64,000 bases of DNA, from NCBI GenBank assembly GCA_029565065.1, contig JAKQOW010000092.1, positions 1-64,000 on the forward strand. Reading direction: 5' to 3'. The position numbers were made by a program, and so were the translations under genes. Each line of letters begins with the position of its first letter. The stretch's first letter is position 1. Shown here in pieces: positions 1-8,384 of the stretch. This DNA comes from Acidobacteriota bacterium (GTDB lineage Bacteria; Acidobacteriota; JAAYUB01). Below the pieces are notes generated by a model, which worked only from the letters and a program-made list of their open reading frames with translations, was not told the origin of the DNA and did no database searches.

Positions 1-733
1 CCATGTTGCAGCCGAAGTTCACCATGAGGGGACGGATCCGGCGGTACATCTCCTCGGTTCGGCTGACGATGACGCCGCCCACCACGTCGGCGTGGCCGTT
101 GAGGAACTTCGTCACCGAATGGAAGACCACGTCGGCGCCGATTTCCAGCGGCCGCTGCAGGTACGGGGTGGCGAAGGTGTTGTCCACCACCAGGACGGCA
201 CCGTGGGCGTGGGCCAGTTCCGCCATGGCAGCAAGGTCGGTGACCTGCATGGTGGGATTGGAGGGTGTTTCCACGTACAGCACGCGGGTTTCGGGACGGA
301 ACGCCCGCTGGACAATGTTAGCGTCGGACGTGTCGACGAAATCCGCCGTCACGCCAAACCGGCTGAGGTGTTTTTCCACGATCAGGCGCGAGGGGCCGTA
401 AACCGAAGCCGTGCTCACCACGTGGGCGCCCTGATCCAGCAGCGCCATATAGATGGTGGACACGGCGCCCATCCCGGAGCTGGTGGCGATGCCGTCGAAG
501 CCTCCCTCCATCTCGGCCACGGCACGCTCCAGGGTCCGGATGGTGGGGTTGCTGATCCGGGTGTAGATGTACCCGTCCGAATCGCCGGCGAACAGGGAAG
601 CCCCATGGGCGGCATTTTTAAAGGCGAAGGTGGAACTCAGATAGACGGGCACGTTCACCGCGCCCAGCGGGTCCTGGTGATGGCCGCCGTGAACCTGTAA
701 CGTGCTGAAGCCATGCTTCGGATTCGAATCCAT
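1..733 (-). CDS. Cys/Met metabolism PLP-dependent enzyme (trans-sulfuration family), 3' end outside window
   Basis: The first 244 residues of a cystathionine gamma-synthase / methionine gamma-lyase / O-acetylhomoserine sulfhydrylase type protein are visible; the rest lies beyond base 1. The start ATG at 733 follows a CCGGAGG ribosome binding site. The family signatures are clear: YIYTRISNPT near residue 56, VETPSNP near 154, VVDNTFATP near 182, and the Schiff-base lysine K209 in SVTKFLNGH. The enzyme would use PLP in the cytoplasm to make or break C-S bonds of sulfur amino acids. The substrate (O-succinyl- or O-acetylhomoserine, cystathionine, methionine) cannot be decided from this fragment. 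It has its own promoter and faces away from the DUF2911 gene. Confidence 0.9.
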   Translation of the reverse strand, partial: MDSNPKHGFSTLQVHGGHHQDPLGAVNVPVYLSSTFAFKNAAHGASLFAGDSDGYIYTRISNPTIRTLERAVAEMEGGFDGIATSSGMGAVSTIYMALLDQGAHVVSTASVYGPSRLIVEKHLSRFGVTADFVDTSDANIVQRAFRPETRVLYVETPSNPTMQVTDLAAMAELAHAHGAVLVVDNTFATPYLQRPLEIGADVVFHSVTKFLNGHADVVGGVIVSRTEEMYRRIRPLMVNFGCNM

Positions 734-780
734 GTAGCCTCCGGAGATTGCCGGCGGGGAGCCGGTTAAAATAAAAGAGC

Positions 781-809
781 AGTGTATCATCCCACTCTGT
801 GGCTGCCAA
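781..809 (-). promoter_or_regulatory. sigma70-like promoter of the PLP enzyme gene
   Basis: Read on the minus strand: TTGGCA (809-804), 17 bases, TACACT (786-781). The start codon is about 48 bases below the -10 box. No SAM riboswitch or other leader structure fits in that space. Confidence 0.6.
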
Positions 810-1026
810 GAAATAAACGGGAATTTTCCGGTTTATTGCTCCAGCCCGGCGGGTTTCCATGAAACCGTCCGGTGTGGTATGAATCCAATCAGAGGTCTGA
901 TAGAATACGTACACATTCGGGAGAAAGCCAATACCGCAGTCGAGCGGCAGCCTAAGTGGGGCAGATGACGCACACTCGGTCTGGCCGTTCCTGCGGCAAC
1001 TTCGGCGAAATCTGTAAGGAGGCAAC

Positions 1027-1872
1027 ATGAAGATGGCAAGACTGGTTTCGATCACGCTGCTGGCATTGGTGCTGGTGGCGATTCCCCTTCAGGCCCAGGG
1101 TCTGGAAATGCCCAGAGTGAGTCCCAAAGCCGTGGTCACCCAGACCATCGGCACCACGACGGTGACCGTCACCTATTGCCGGCCCGGCGTCAAAGAGCGG
1201 GCGATCTGGGGCGGCCTGGTCCCCTATAACGAAGTGTGGCGCACCGGCGCCAACGAGGCCACCCTCCTGACCATCAGCGATCCGGTCAAGGTGGAGGGGC
1301 AGGAACTGGCGGCCGGCACCTACGCGCTGGCAACCATCCCCGGCGCCGATGAGTGGACGTTCATCGTCAACAAGAACACCGCCATGTGGGGCACCATGGG
1401 CTACAAGCAGGAGGAGGACATCCTGCGCGTGAAGGTCAAGCCGGTGGCCGTGGCGCAGACGGAGTGGATGCAGTTCATGTTCACCGACCTCAAGGAGGAC
1501 TCAGCCATCCTGATGCTTCAATGGGAAAAAGTGGGTGTTCCCGTGAAATTCAGCGTGGACACCATGGGCAAGTTCCTGAATCAGGCGCGCAAGACCATGG
1601 CCCGCTATTGGACGGAGCCTTATCGGGCGGCCATGTTCTGTCTGGACCATGACACCGGCCTCGACGAGGCGCTCAAGTGGATCAACACCTCGGTGGCCAT
1701 TCAGGAAACCTTCTACAATCTGGCGGTGAAGGCCCGCATCCTGGCCAGGCAGGGCCAGAAGGCCGAAGCCGTCGCGATCATGGAAAAAGCGCTGGCCGTG
1801 GGCCGCAAAATGGAACAGCCCCCCTTCAACCTGAAGGAGATGGAGGGCCTGCTCGCGGAGTGGAAGAAGTAG
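1027..1872 (+). CDS. Exported DUF2911 family protein
   Basis: This is a 281-residue protein with an N-terminal signal peptide (hydrophobic stretch about residues 4-21, ending LQAQG). A DUF2911 domain covers about residues 28-180: TVTYCRPGVKERAIWGGLVP near 48, then VWRTGANEAT, then the strand around MQFMFTDLKEDSAILMLQWE. The C-terminal third is helical, TPR-like sequence. DUF2911 has no assigned biochemical role; it is common in Bacteroidota and Acidobacteriota envelopes. The ATG follows GGAGG at the right distance. A TAGAAT -10-like box lies at 901-906 without a convincing -35. A strong terminator follows the gene, so it is probably a single-gene unit. Confidence 0.85.
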   Translation: MKMARLVSITLLALVLVAIPLQAQGLEMPRVSPKAVVTQTIGTTTVTVTYCRPGVKERAIWGGLVPYNEVWRTGANEATLLTISDPVKVEGQELAAGTYALATIPGADEWTFIVNKNTAMWGTMGYKQEEDILRVKVKPVAVAQTEWMQFMFTDLKEDSAILMLQWEKVGVPVKFSVDTMGKFLNQARKTMARYWTEPYRAAMFCLDHDTGLDEALKWINTSVAIQETFYNLAVKARILARQGQKAEAVAIMEKALAVGRKMEQPPFNLKEMEGLLAEWKK

Positions 1873-1909
1873 CAACGTCGATACGGATTGAATTCGTCAT
1901 TCGAGAATG

Positions 1910-1940
1910 AAAGAGCCCCGATTCCGGGGCTCTTTATTTT
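1910..1940 (+). terminator. Rho-independent terminator after the DUF2911 gene
   Basis: A perfect 10-11 bp stem (AAAGAGCCCC at 1910-1919 with GGGGCTCTTT at 1926-1935) has a 4-6 base loop and runs into TTTATTTT. On the minus strand the AAA of the stem gives a short T run, so it may also stop transcription from the gene ending at 2006. Confidence 0.9.
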
Positions 1941-2005
1941 GCCTTGACGACATGTCGCCCGGATACTCCCAGCAGCTGCGCCAGGTGGATCCGGGAGATC
2001 CGGAG

Positions 2006-2293
2006 TTACTTGGCCAGCGCCTTCTTGATGAGTCCCACAATCGCCATCAGGACGCCGCCGCCGACGCCGCCGGCCGCGATGTTCCCAATGATGGACCCGA
2101 GGTCCAGACCGGCGCCGCCCGAGAGCGCGACACCCAGCAGCTTGAGTAGGAACCCGCCGATCCCGCCGCCCAGGATGCCGACGATGGAATCACCGAGGGT
2201 GCCCAGAGAAAACTTCTTCATCAAGGCTCCCGCCAGGTTGCCGCCCAACGCCCCGCTCACCAACTGGATGATCAGAGGCAGCCACTGTTCCAT
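2006..2293 (-). CDS. Small Gly-rich hydrophobic protein
   Basis: This 95-residue protein is made of hydrophobic and glycine-rich segments (for example SIVGILGGGIGGFLLKLLG) with small lysine-bearing ends. It is probably a membrane protein with glycine-zipper helices. Similar short proteins occur as unnamed families in Acidobacteriota, Bacteroidota and Proteobacteria; I know no assigned function. The ATG follows AGGAGG. A near-consensus promoter lies directly upstream, so it is probably strongly expressed as a separate transcript even though it follows the symporter gene on the same strand. Confidence 0.75.
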   Translation of the reverse strand: MEQWLPLIIQLVSGALGGNLAGALMKKFSLGTLGDSIVGILGGGIGGFLLKLLGVALSGGAGLDLGSIIGNIAAGGVGGGVLMAIVGLIKKALAK

Positions 2294-2333
2294 CGTTCCT
2301 CCTGTGCCTACAAAAATTGATAACGATGAATGG

Positions 2334-2362
2334 TTTATATTGCAATTTGACTATATTGTCAA
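2334..2362 (-). promoter_or_regulatory. Near-consensus sigma70 promoter of the Gly-rich small protein
   Basis: Minus strand: TTGACA (2362-2357), 17 bases, TATAAA (2339-2334). The -35 box overlaps the stop codon of the upstream symporter gene. It lies in the only clearly AT-rich patch nearby. Confidence 0.8.
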
Positions 2363-4086
2363 CATGAATTGAGGTGATGGCTGGTGCTTTCAACCTTCGA
2401 AGGGAAGTGTCTTTCAAAGAAATGGAACAATAGGGCGAACCCGATGACCAGGGTGCAGCCCACCACGTTGTACCAGAGGAACGACACAGGCGTCAGGAGA
2501 AAACAGGCGATGACGCCGGCCTCGGCCGCCAGGGCGGCGCAGAAGACGGCGCGGCCCCGGACCCGCTTGAGGAAAAACGCAGTGAGGAAGATTCCCAGGA
2601 TGGTTCCATAGAACAAGGAGCCGAGAATGTTGACGGCTTCCACCAGCGTGCCCAGGCGGCCGGCGTACTCGGCGAAGAGCATGGCGAAGCCGCCCCAGAG
2701 GAGAGTGGCCCATCGGGACACGGTGACCTCGCGATGGTTTTCACCGGCGCCGCCTTTCAGGCGGCGATAGCCGTCGACGACGGTGACGGCGGAAAGCGCC
2801 GCCAGTTCGCCCGAAGTGGACGACATCGAGGCAGAGAACACCACCGCCAGGATCAGGCCCACCAGCCCGGCCGGCAGGTAGTGGATCACGAATGTCAGGA
2901 AGACGTAGTTCACGTCGTTGGTGTTCGCCTCCGGATCCACCTCCTGGATGAGCCGCGCGGCGGCGGCGCGGGTCTGGTCCACAGCCCGGTCGGCCGTCGC
3001 CAGCGCCTGCCGGGCCGCTCCGGCGGAATCCGCCGAACCGGCGTCGACGGCCCGGGCCAGTTCCAGCGCCCGCTGCTTCCTCAATTCGAGGAGGCGCTGG
3101 TGCTGCCCCTCCAGTTCCAGCCACTCGGCCCGCCGCTCGCTCGCCACCACCTTGGCGGTCTCCACAGGGTTGAAGAAGAGCGGGGCCGGATTGAACTGGT
3201 AAAAAACGAAGAGCAGCGCGCCCAGCAGCAGGATGGCGAACTGCATGGGCACCTTCAGCAGGCCGTTCATGAGCAGGCCGGTGCGGCTCTCGGCCACCGA
3301 CCGGCCGGTGAGGTAGCGCTGCACCTGCGAGTGGTCCGTTCCGAAATAGGACAAAGCCAGGAAAAGCCCGCCGATCATCCCCGACCAGATGTTGTAGCGG
3401 TTCTGCAAGTCGAAGGTCCAGTCGATCGGATTGAGCCGCCCCAGATGGCCGGCCAGTTGCAGCGCGCCCGTTATGGAAACGTCATCCGGCAGCCGCCAGA
3501 TCAGGACCACGAACGCGGCGGTCATGCCCATGAAGATCACCGCCGCCTGCTGCGGCTGGGTGCGGCTCACCGCCCGGGCGCCGCCGGTGACGGTGTAGGT
3601 GATCATGAGTCCGCCCATGACCAGGATGGTCAGCGACAGATTCCAGCCGAGGAGCACCGACAGAACCAGCGACGGCGCGTAGATCGTCAGGCCCGTGGCC
3701 AAGCCGCGCTGGAGCAGGAACAGGAACGCCGTCAGCAGCCGGGTCTTGGCGTCGAACCGTTGCTCGAGGTATTCGTAGGGGGTGAGGATTTTCAGCCGGT
3801 GGTAGATGGGCACCGCCACCGCGGCGATGCCGATCATGGCCAGCGGCAGGCCGAGATACATCTGGACAAACCGCATGCCGTCGGCGTATCCCTGGCCGGG
3901 GGTGGAGAGGAAAGTGATGGCGCTCGCCTGGGTGGCCATGATGGCCAGGGTGACCGAGTACCAGCGCATGCGCCGGCCCGCCAATAAGTATTCCTGGATG
4001 CTGTTTGCCTGACGGCCCTTGTAGATGCCGAAACCGGTGATGAAGGCCAGGGTGCCGCCCAGCACCAGCCAGTCCAGGAGCGTCAT
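2359..4086 (-). CDS. Sodium:solute symporter family (SSS) permease with coiled-coil insert
   Basis: The protein has 575 residues and about 13 membrane segments of the SSS fold. The N-terminal part TGFGIYKGRQANSIQEYLL, the GQGYADGMRF loop and the later SASMSSTSGELAALSAVTVVD sodium-site helix are typical of the family. It should import a small organic solute with Na+. The ATG at 4086 overlaps the stop of the upstream 49-residue membrane protein as ATGA, so translation is coupled. A charged, Ala/Glu/Arg-rich helical stretch at about residues 300-392 is inserted between two membrane helices and makes the protein longer than the usual ~500. The substrate is unknown; the deacetylase in the same operon suggests a carbohydrate or acylated amine. 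Confidence 0.88.
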   Translation of the reverse strand: MTLLDWLVLGGTLAFITGFGIYKGRQANSIQEYLLAGRRMRWYSVTLAIMATQASAITFLSTPGQGYADGMRFVQMYLGLPLAMIGIAAVAVPIYHRLKILTPYEYLEQRFDAKTRLLTAFLFLLQRGLATGLTIYAPSLVLSVLLGWNLSLTILVMGGLMITYTVTGGARAVSRTQPQQAAVIFMGMTAAFVVLIWRLPDDVSITGALQLAGHLGRLNPIDWTFDLQNRYNIWSGMIGGLFLALSYFGTDHSQVQRYLTGRSVAESRTGLLMNGLLKVPMQFAILLLGALLFVFYQFNPAPLFFNPVETAKVVASERRAEWLELEGQHQRLLELRKQRALELARAVDAGSADSAGAARQALATADRAVDQTRAAAARLIQEVDPEANTNDVNYVFLTFVIHYLPAGLVGLILAVVFSASMSSTSGELAALSAVTVVDGYRRLKGGAGENHREVTVSRWATLLWGGFAMLFAEYAGRLGTLVEAVNILGSLFYGTILGIFLTAFFLKRVRGRAVFCAALAAEAGVIACFLLTPVSFLWYNVVGCTLVIGFALLFHFFERHFPSKVESTSHHLNSC

Positions 4087-4232
4087 GAAAACCACCGCTG
4101 GAAGAGGTAGAAGAGCACGATCCAGCCCAGCAGGTTGCCAGCCACCACGAGGTAGAAGCGCCGCCATGTGCCGAAAAACGGCGGCGGCTCCTCCGACGGC
4201 TCCGGCCCGTGCCTGGCGGCGGGATCACTCAT
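4083..4232 (-). CDS. 49-residue single-span membrane protein, coupled to the SSS symporter
   Basis: A Pro/Glu-rich cytoplasmic start (residues 1-20) leads to FFGTWRRF, then one hydrophobic helix of about residues 27-43, and a short basic end (QRWFS). The ATG at 4232 lies 8 bases inside the 3' end of the deacetylase gene. The stop shares an ATGA with the start of the symporter gene. This placement between two real genes with both junctions overlapping is strong evidence for translation. Small one-helix proteins encoded directly before SSS permeases are known in other families (for example YhdT before the PanF permease). A role as accessory subunit or stabiliser is inferred. Confidence 0.75.
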   Translation of the reverse strand: MSDPAARHGPEPSEEPPPFFGTWRRFYLVVAGNLLGWIVLFYLFQRWFS

Positions 4233-6738
4233 CGGCGGACTCCAGCGAGAGCAGGTTCACGAAGAGGCGGTATGCGCCGGGCACGCCCGCGGGGAGCTGC
4301 CGGAAGAAGGCCAGACCGGTATAGGCAAAGTGGCCCCGGCCGTGTCGGACCACGACGAGTCCGCCGTCCAGCGGCGGCTCGCCCGGGTCGTTCATGGCCA
4401 GCGGTGCGGCGAACCGCGGGTCCCGCTCGCCGGCAAAGTAGAGCCCGCGCTCCTGCTCCCAGCCGGCGAAGTCCGCCGCGGTGATCCGGTTGGGAGTGTT
4501 CAGGACGGGATGTTCCGGCAGGAGGATCGCGACCGGCGATTCCTCGTCGGTGACGCGGTTCCGGGTGAGCGTGAGCGGAACGGGCCCCACGGGTTCCACG
4601 ACGAGGCCGCGGTCGGTGGCGTACTGGACGACGAGCGTGCCGCCGGCGGCGACGTAGTCGGCCAGGCGGCCCGCCAGCGGAGCCAGCCGCGACCGCGTGT
4701 TGTAGGCCCGGACCCCGGCCACGATGGCGTCGTATGCGGTCAGGTCGCCCGATTCGAGCGCCTCATCCGAGAGCAGCTCCACCGTGTAGCCGATCTGCCG
4801 CAGGCAGTCGGGCACGTCGTCGCCGGCGCCCATGATGTAGCCGATCCGGCGGCCGTCGCGCTGCAGGTCCAGCCGCACCAGGTGCAGGTGAGCGGGCGGG
4901 AACAGGGTCTGGGTGGGGATGTGCGGATAGGCCAGCTGCTGCCGGCCCTGACGGAAGGTGCCGGAATCGGTCACCGCGGCCAGGTCCAGCATCGCCATGC
5001 CGGCTCCGGCAGGCGGCGTCACGCGGACGGACAAGGCGCACTCGTCCGACTTCCGCTCCAGCGCGAACGTCTGTTCGGCCGGCTCCACCCGCCAGCCGTC
5101 GGGCACGGCGGCGGTGACCGTTCCCTTGACGCCAGCCCGGCCGGCGACGACAGTGAAGCGGATCTCGCGGGGCCGGTCATCGGCGAACATCTCCACCCGG
5201 TCCGCCGCCCGGATCATGACGGGCGGCTGGATGATGAACGGCCGGTACTGCTCGCCCTCCACCGCGTCGCGCCAGCGGTAGCGTACGGGCACGGGGAAAT
5301 CGATGGCCGTGTTCCCGAACGCCAGGCGGAAGACGGCTTCGAGCGCCGGCGGGTTTTCGGCCAGTCCCCGCCGCGCCGGGTCGTTGTCGCGGTAGACCCC
5401 CCGTTCCGGCTCCTGGAGCAGCCAGTGCGGCTGGGAGACGGCCGCGTCCGGCGGGACGGTCACGGTGAGTGGCCGCGTGTCGGGCTGATCGGCGGCCAGG
5501 GCGGTGTCGCGGGCCTCCGTCTTGCCGGCGGCGGTCACGGACGTCCAGGTGACAGGCGCTCCCGACCGGTTGATGGCGGTGATAGACACCTTGATGGTCT
5601 CGCCCGGCGCGGCCGCGTCGGTCTCGGCGATCGCCTCCAGCCAGAGGCCGGCGCAGTCCCGGATGATCTCGCGCAACTCGTCGCGCTTCACGGCCGCCCA
5701 GGGATGGTCCACCGTCGCCAGCGCCTCCCAGGCTTGCAGGAGCAGCGGCAGCACGTCGCTGGGCCGGCGGGGATTGAATCGGGCGGCCGCTTCGGTCAGG
5801 AGACGGCCGACCGCTTCGCCGCCCGGCACCCGGGCCCAGGTGGTGTCGATGCCCTCGAACAGATCGGCGACGGCCGGCTCCCCGGCCAGCAGCTTGAAGT
5901 AGTCGGTGTACGCGCCGCGGCGGGCCAGCACGCCGAATCCCTGGGTCTTGTGCATGGAGCGGCTGCGGGCGGCGGTCTCGGCGAACGATTCGCCGGACAG
6001 CGGATCGTAGGCGCCGGGATTGAGCTGGAGGAGGCCGGTGGCATCGAACCGGGTGTCGGACGGGGGCCGCCACGCGTTCCAGAAGATCCGCCGCGCCTGC
6101 CACGGTTTGGCCCACATGAGTTGCTCCGGGAACCGCGCCGGGTCGGCGGCGGCATGGAAGGCGTCCAGGGCCAGGATGGCCGAGGCGGTGTGATGGCCGT
6201 GCGTCTCGCCGGTGGACGGAAAGCGGGTGACGATCACGTCAGGCTGGAATCGGCGGATCACCCAGACCACGTCGCTCAGCACGGCCTCGCGGCCCCAGAT
6301 GGCCAGGCTCTCCTCGGACGTCTTGGAATAGCCGAAATCCCGCGCCCGCGTGAAGTACTGCTCGGCCCCGTCGATGCGGCGAGCGGCCAGCAGCTCCTGG
6401 GTGCGGACGGCGGCCAGGAGCGGTCCCTGCTCGGTGCCGATGAGGTTCTGACCGCCGCCGCCGCGGGTCAGCGACAGGTACGCGGCGCGGACCTTCCGGC
6501 CGCGCGCCATGTACGCCAGCAGGGCGGTGTTCTCGTCGTCGGGGTGGGGCGCCACATACAGGATGCTGCCCAGCACCGTGAGCCGGTCCAGCGCGAGCTG
6601 CAGGGCGGCGGCGTCCCGGGGAGGCGGCGGCGGAATGGCGGCAACGTGGAGCATGCTCATCGCGGCGACGACGAGAACGACCAGGGCACCCGGCATTTTG
6701 GAACCGGAGCAGCGAGCGGGGCAGGGGCGGAGCGACAT
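4225..6738 (-). CDS. Large exported PIG-L (LmbE-like) deacetylase
   Basis: This 837-residue protein has a signal peptide or N-terminal anchor (about residues 15-35) and a PIG-L domain at about 55-300. The zinc motif HPDDE lies at 65-69 and HGHH at 180-183. PIG-L enzymes hydrolyse N-acetyl groups from GlcNAc-type substrates. The middle third looks like beta-sandwich modules. The end (about 700-830) resembles a ThuA/glutamine-amidotransferase-like alpha/beta domain (DAIVAGVRAYNT, YVAAGGTLVVQY). The start at 6738 is chosen because GAGGGAG precedes it and the signal peptide follows; an upstream ATG at 6855 would add an unlikely leader. It is first in an operon with the 49-residue membrane protein and the SSS symporter, suggesting external processing followed by uptake. 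Confidence 0.85.
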   Translation of the reverse strand: MSLRPCPARCSGSKMPGALVVLVVAAMSMLHVAAIPPPPPRDAAALQLALDRLTVLGSILYVAPHPDDENTALLAYMARGRKVRAAYLSLTRGGGGQNLIGTEQGPLLAAVRTQELLAARRIDGAEQYFTRARDFGYSKTSEESLAIWGREAVLSDVVWVIRRFQPDVIVTRFPSTGETHGHHTASAILALDAFHAAADPARFPEQLMWAKPWQARRIFWNAWRPPSDTRFDATGLLQLNPGAYDPLSGESFAETAARSRSMHKTQGFGVLARRGAYTDYFKLLAGEPAVADLFEGIDTTWARVPGGEAVGRLLTEAAARFNPRRPSDVLPLLLQAWEALATVDHPWAAVKRDELREIIRDCAGLWLEAIAETDAAAPGETIKVSITAINRSGAPVTWTSVTAAGKTEARDTALAADQPDTRPLTVTVPPDAAVSQPHWLLQEPERGVYRDNDPARRGLAENPPALEAVFRLAFGNTAIDFPVPVRYRWRDAVEGEQYRPFIIQPPVMIRAADRVEMFADDRPREIRFTVVAGRAGVKGTVTAAVPDGWRVEPAEQTFALERKSDECALSVRVTPPAGAGMAMLDLAAVTDSGTFRQGRQQLAYPHIPTQTLFPPAHLHLVRLDLQRDGRRIGYIMGAGDDVPDCLRQIGYTVELLSDEALESGDLTAYDAIVAGVRAYNTRSRLAPLAGRLADYVAAGGTLVVQYATDRGLVVEPVGPVPLTLTRNRVTDEESPVAILLPEHPVLNTPNRITAADFAGWEQERGLYFAGERDPRFAAPLAMNDPGEPPLDGGLVVVRHGRGHFAYTGLAFFRQLPAGVPGAYRLFVNLLSLESADE

Positions 6739-6825
6739 GTGAACTCCCTCGGGAAAGTGGTTGCAATCGACGGCGCCGGTGCCATAATGGGCGGTCATCT
6801 CCGGATCGTGCGCCGTCGATGGCTG

Positions 6826-6855
6826 TTTGTACGATGAAGGGCGCCGGGTGTTCAA
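6826..6855 (-). promoter_or_regulatory. Possible promoter of the PIG-L/symporter operon
   Basis: Minus strand: TTGAAC (6855-6850), 18 bases, TACAAA (6831-6826), about 85 bases above the chosen start codon. It is the best match in the divergent intergenic region but not close to consensus. Confidence 0.4.
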
Positions 6856-6930
6856 CAGTTATTTGGTCCGTCGCCGGGGTTCCCGCCACGCGCGGCTGTG
6901 CGGACAGTCCGGAGAACGAGAAGGAGTTCC

Positions 6931-8094
6931 GTGCGCGTCCTGACCCGGTACCGCAACCGATGGCGGGAGTCCAGCCCGAGCCTGCGGGTGTTTCTGGCCG
7001 GCGCCCTGCTGCTGGGAATCAACAACGGCATTCTCACCGCCACGTTCAACAACTATCTCTTCGACTCGTTCCACGTCAATGCGTCGGTCCGCGGCCTGAT
7101 CGAATTCCCGCGGGAGCTGCCGGGTTTCGCCATGATCTTCGTCACCGGCGTGCTCGCCGCGTTCTCTCTCCGGTCGTGGGCCATGCTGGTGGGGCTGTCG
7201 ACCGGGGTCGGCATCCTGGGCCTCGGCTACCTGTCGCCCAACATGTCCCTCATGATTTTCTGGATGATGCTGTGGAGTCTCGGCGACCACCTGTTCATCA
7301 CCGCCGAGGCCACCATCGGCCTGAAGCTGGCCGAGGCGAACCGGGCCGGCCGGCGGCTGGGGCAGCTCACCGGCGCGCGGAATCTGTCCATGATCCTGGG
7401 CACCGCAGCCGTCTGGCTCCTGATGGACCGGCTGGGCGTTCGCTACCCGGGCGTCTACGCCCTGGCCGCCGCCACGGCGATCCTGGCGGCCGTGGCGTTC
7501 AGCCGGCTGCGCCTGCCCGATGACGGCGGCGGCAACCCCCGCCGGTTCGTGCTGAAAAAACGATACACGCGGTTCTATCTCCTCAACATCTTCTGGGGCG
7601 CCCGCAAGCAGCTCTTCCTCACGTTCAGCCCGTGGGTGCTGGTGAGCGTGTTTCACACGCCGCCTCAGACCATTGCCTTGCTGGTCATGGCGGCGGCGGT
7701 GGGCGGCGTGGTGTTCCGCCAGTACTTCGGGCTGGCGGTGGACCGTTTCGGCGAGCGGGCCGTGCTGGTCGTTGACGGCGTGGCGATGGCGGCCATCTGT
7801 CTGGGATTCGCCCTCTCGGCCAACATCTATCTGCTGTATGGATTGTTCGTGCTCGATAGCCTGATGTTCGCCACCCGGATCGCCCGGATCACTTACCTGA
7901 ACAAGATCGCCGCGGACAAGCAGGAGATCGCGCCCACCTTGTCCATGGGACTGACGCTGGATCACGTGGTGTCCATGATCGTGCCGTTTCTCGCCGGGTT
8001 CCTCTGGGACGCCTCCGGCTACCCGGCCGTGTTTCTCGCCGCGCTGGCTCTGGGGCTGGGCAACCTGTGGCTGACCCTTCGTCTGGAGCACTGA
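6931..8094 (+). CDS. MFS transporter
   Basis: The protein has 387 residues and about 11-12 hydrophobic segments with the major-facilitator layout of two six-helix halves joined by a basic loop (near FVLKKRYTRFYLLN). The GTG at 6931 is preferred because AGAAGGAG lies just before it; an in-frame GTG at 6898 has no such site. It should be a proton-coupled transporter in the inner membrane. Substrate cannot be told: no drug-efflux or sugar-porter motif stands out. It is divergent from the deacetylase operon and is followed by the tRNA transcription unit. Confidence 0.85.
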   Translation: MRVLTRYRNRWRESSPSLRVFLAGALLLGINNGILTATFNNYLFDSFHVNASVRGLIEFPRELPGFAMIFVTGVLAAFSLRSWAMLVGLSTGVGILGLGYLSPNMSLMIFWMMLWSLGDHLFITAEATIGLKLAEANRAGRRLGQLTGARNLSMILGTAAVWLLMDRLGVRYPGVYALAAATAILAAVAFSRLRLPDDGGGNPRRFVLKKRYTRFYLLNIFWGARKQLFLTFSPWVLVSVFHTPPQTIALLVMAAAVGGVVFRQYFGLAVDRFGERAVLVVDGVAMAAICLGFALSANIYLLYGLFVLDSLMFATRIARITYLNKIAADKQEIAPTLSMGLTLDHVVSMIVPFLAGFLWDASGYPAVFLAALALGLGNLWLTLRLEH

Positions 8095-8128
8095 ACCCCG
8101 CGCTCGATGCGGATTTCCGAAATTCTCC

Positions 8129-8157
8129 TTGACACATTTGGAGTGCTCGGCTATAAA
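8129..8157 (+). promoter_or_regulatory. Strong sigma70 promoter of the tRNA unit
   Basis: TTGACA (8129-8134), 17 bases, TATAAA (8152-8157), with the tRNA-Val starting 14 bases after the -10 box. It matches the consensus except for one base, as expected for a stable-RNA promoter. Confidence 0.88.
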
Positions 8158-8171
8158 TATGCCTTCTTCCG

Positions 8172-8247
8172 GGGCGGTTAGCTCAGCTGGGAGAGCATCG
8201 GTTTTACAAGCCGGAGGTCACAGGTTCGAGCCCTGTACCGCCCACCA
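8172..8247 (+). tRNA. tRNA-Val (anticodon TAC)
   Basis: A full cloverleaf is visible. The acceptor GGGCGGT pairs with ACCGCCC, the D arm is GCTC/GAGC, and the anticodon loop TTTACAA carries TAC. The T arm ACAGG-TTCGAGC-CCTGT follows, then discriminator A. The 3' CCA is encoded. Confidence 0.97.
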
Positions 8248-8277
8248 GGAAACGGATCACGGGTCTTTAAAGCATGC

Positions 8278-8354
8278 GGGGTTGTAGTTCAGTTGGTTAG
8301 AACGTCGGCCTGTCACGCCGAAGGTCGCGAGTTCGAGTCTCGTCAACCCCGCCA
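8278..8354 (+). tRNA. tRNA-Asp (anticodon GTC)
   Basis: The acceptor GGGGTTG pairs with CAACCCC. The anticodon loop CTGTCAC carries GTC, and the T loop is TTCGAGT. Discriminator G is followed by an encoded CCA. It lies 30 bases after tRNA-Val in the same transcript. Confidence 0.97.
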
Positions 8355-8360
8355 TATTCA

Positions 8361-8384
8361 GCCTCCCTCCGGGGAGGCTTTTTT
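8361..8384 (+). terminator. Terminator of the tRNA unit
   Basis: GCCTCCC (8361-8367) pairs with GGGAGGC (8372-8378) around a 4-base loop and is followed by six T. Confidence 0.92.

Noticed and set aside
4168..6837. 889-codon frame on the plus strand opposite the PIG-L gene
   Set aside because: It is a high-GC mirror frame; the minus strand has a signal peptide, zinc motifs and operon overlaps.
8172..8354. tRNA genes as attachment site of an integrated element
   Set aside because: No integrase, no repeated tRNA end and no foreign gene set is seen next to them.
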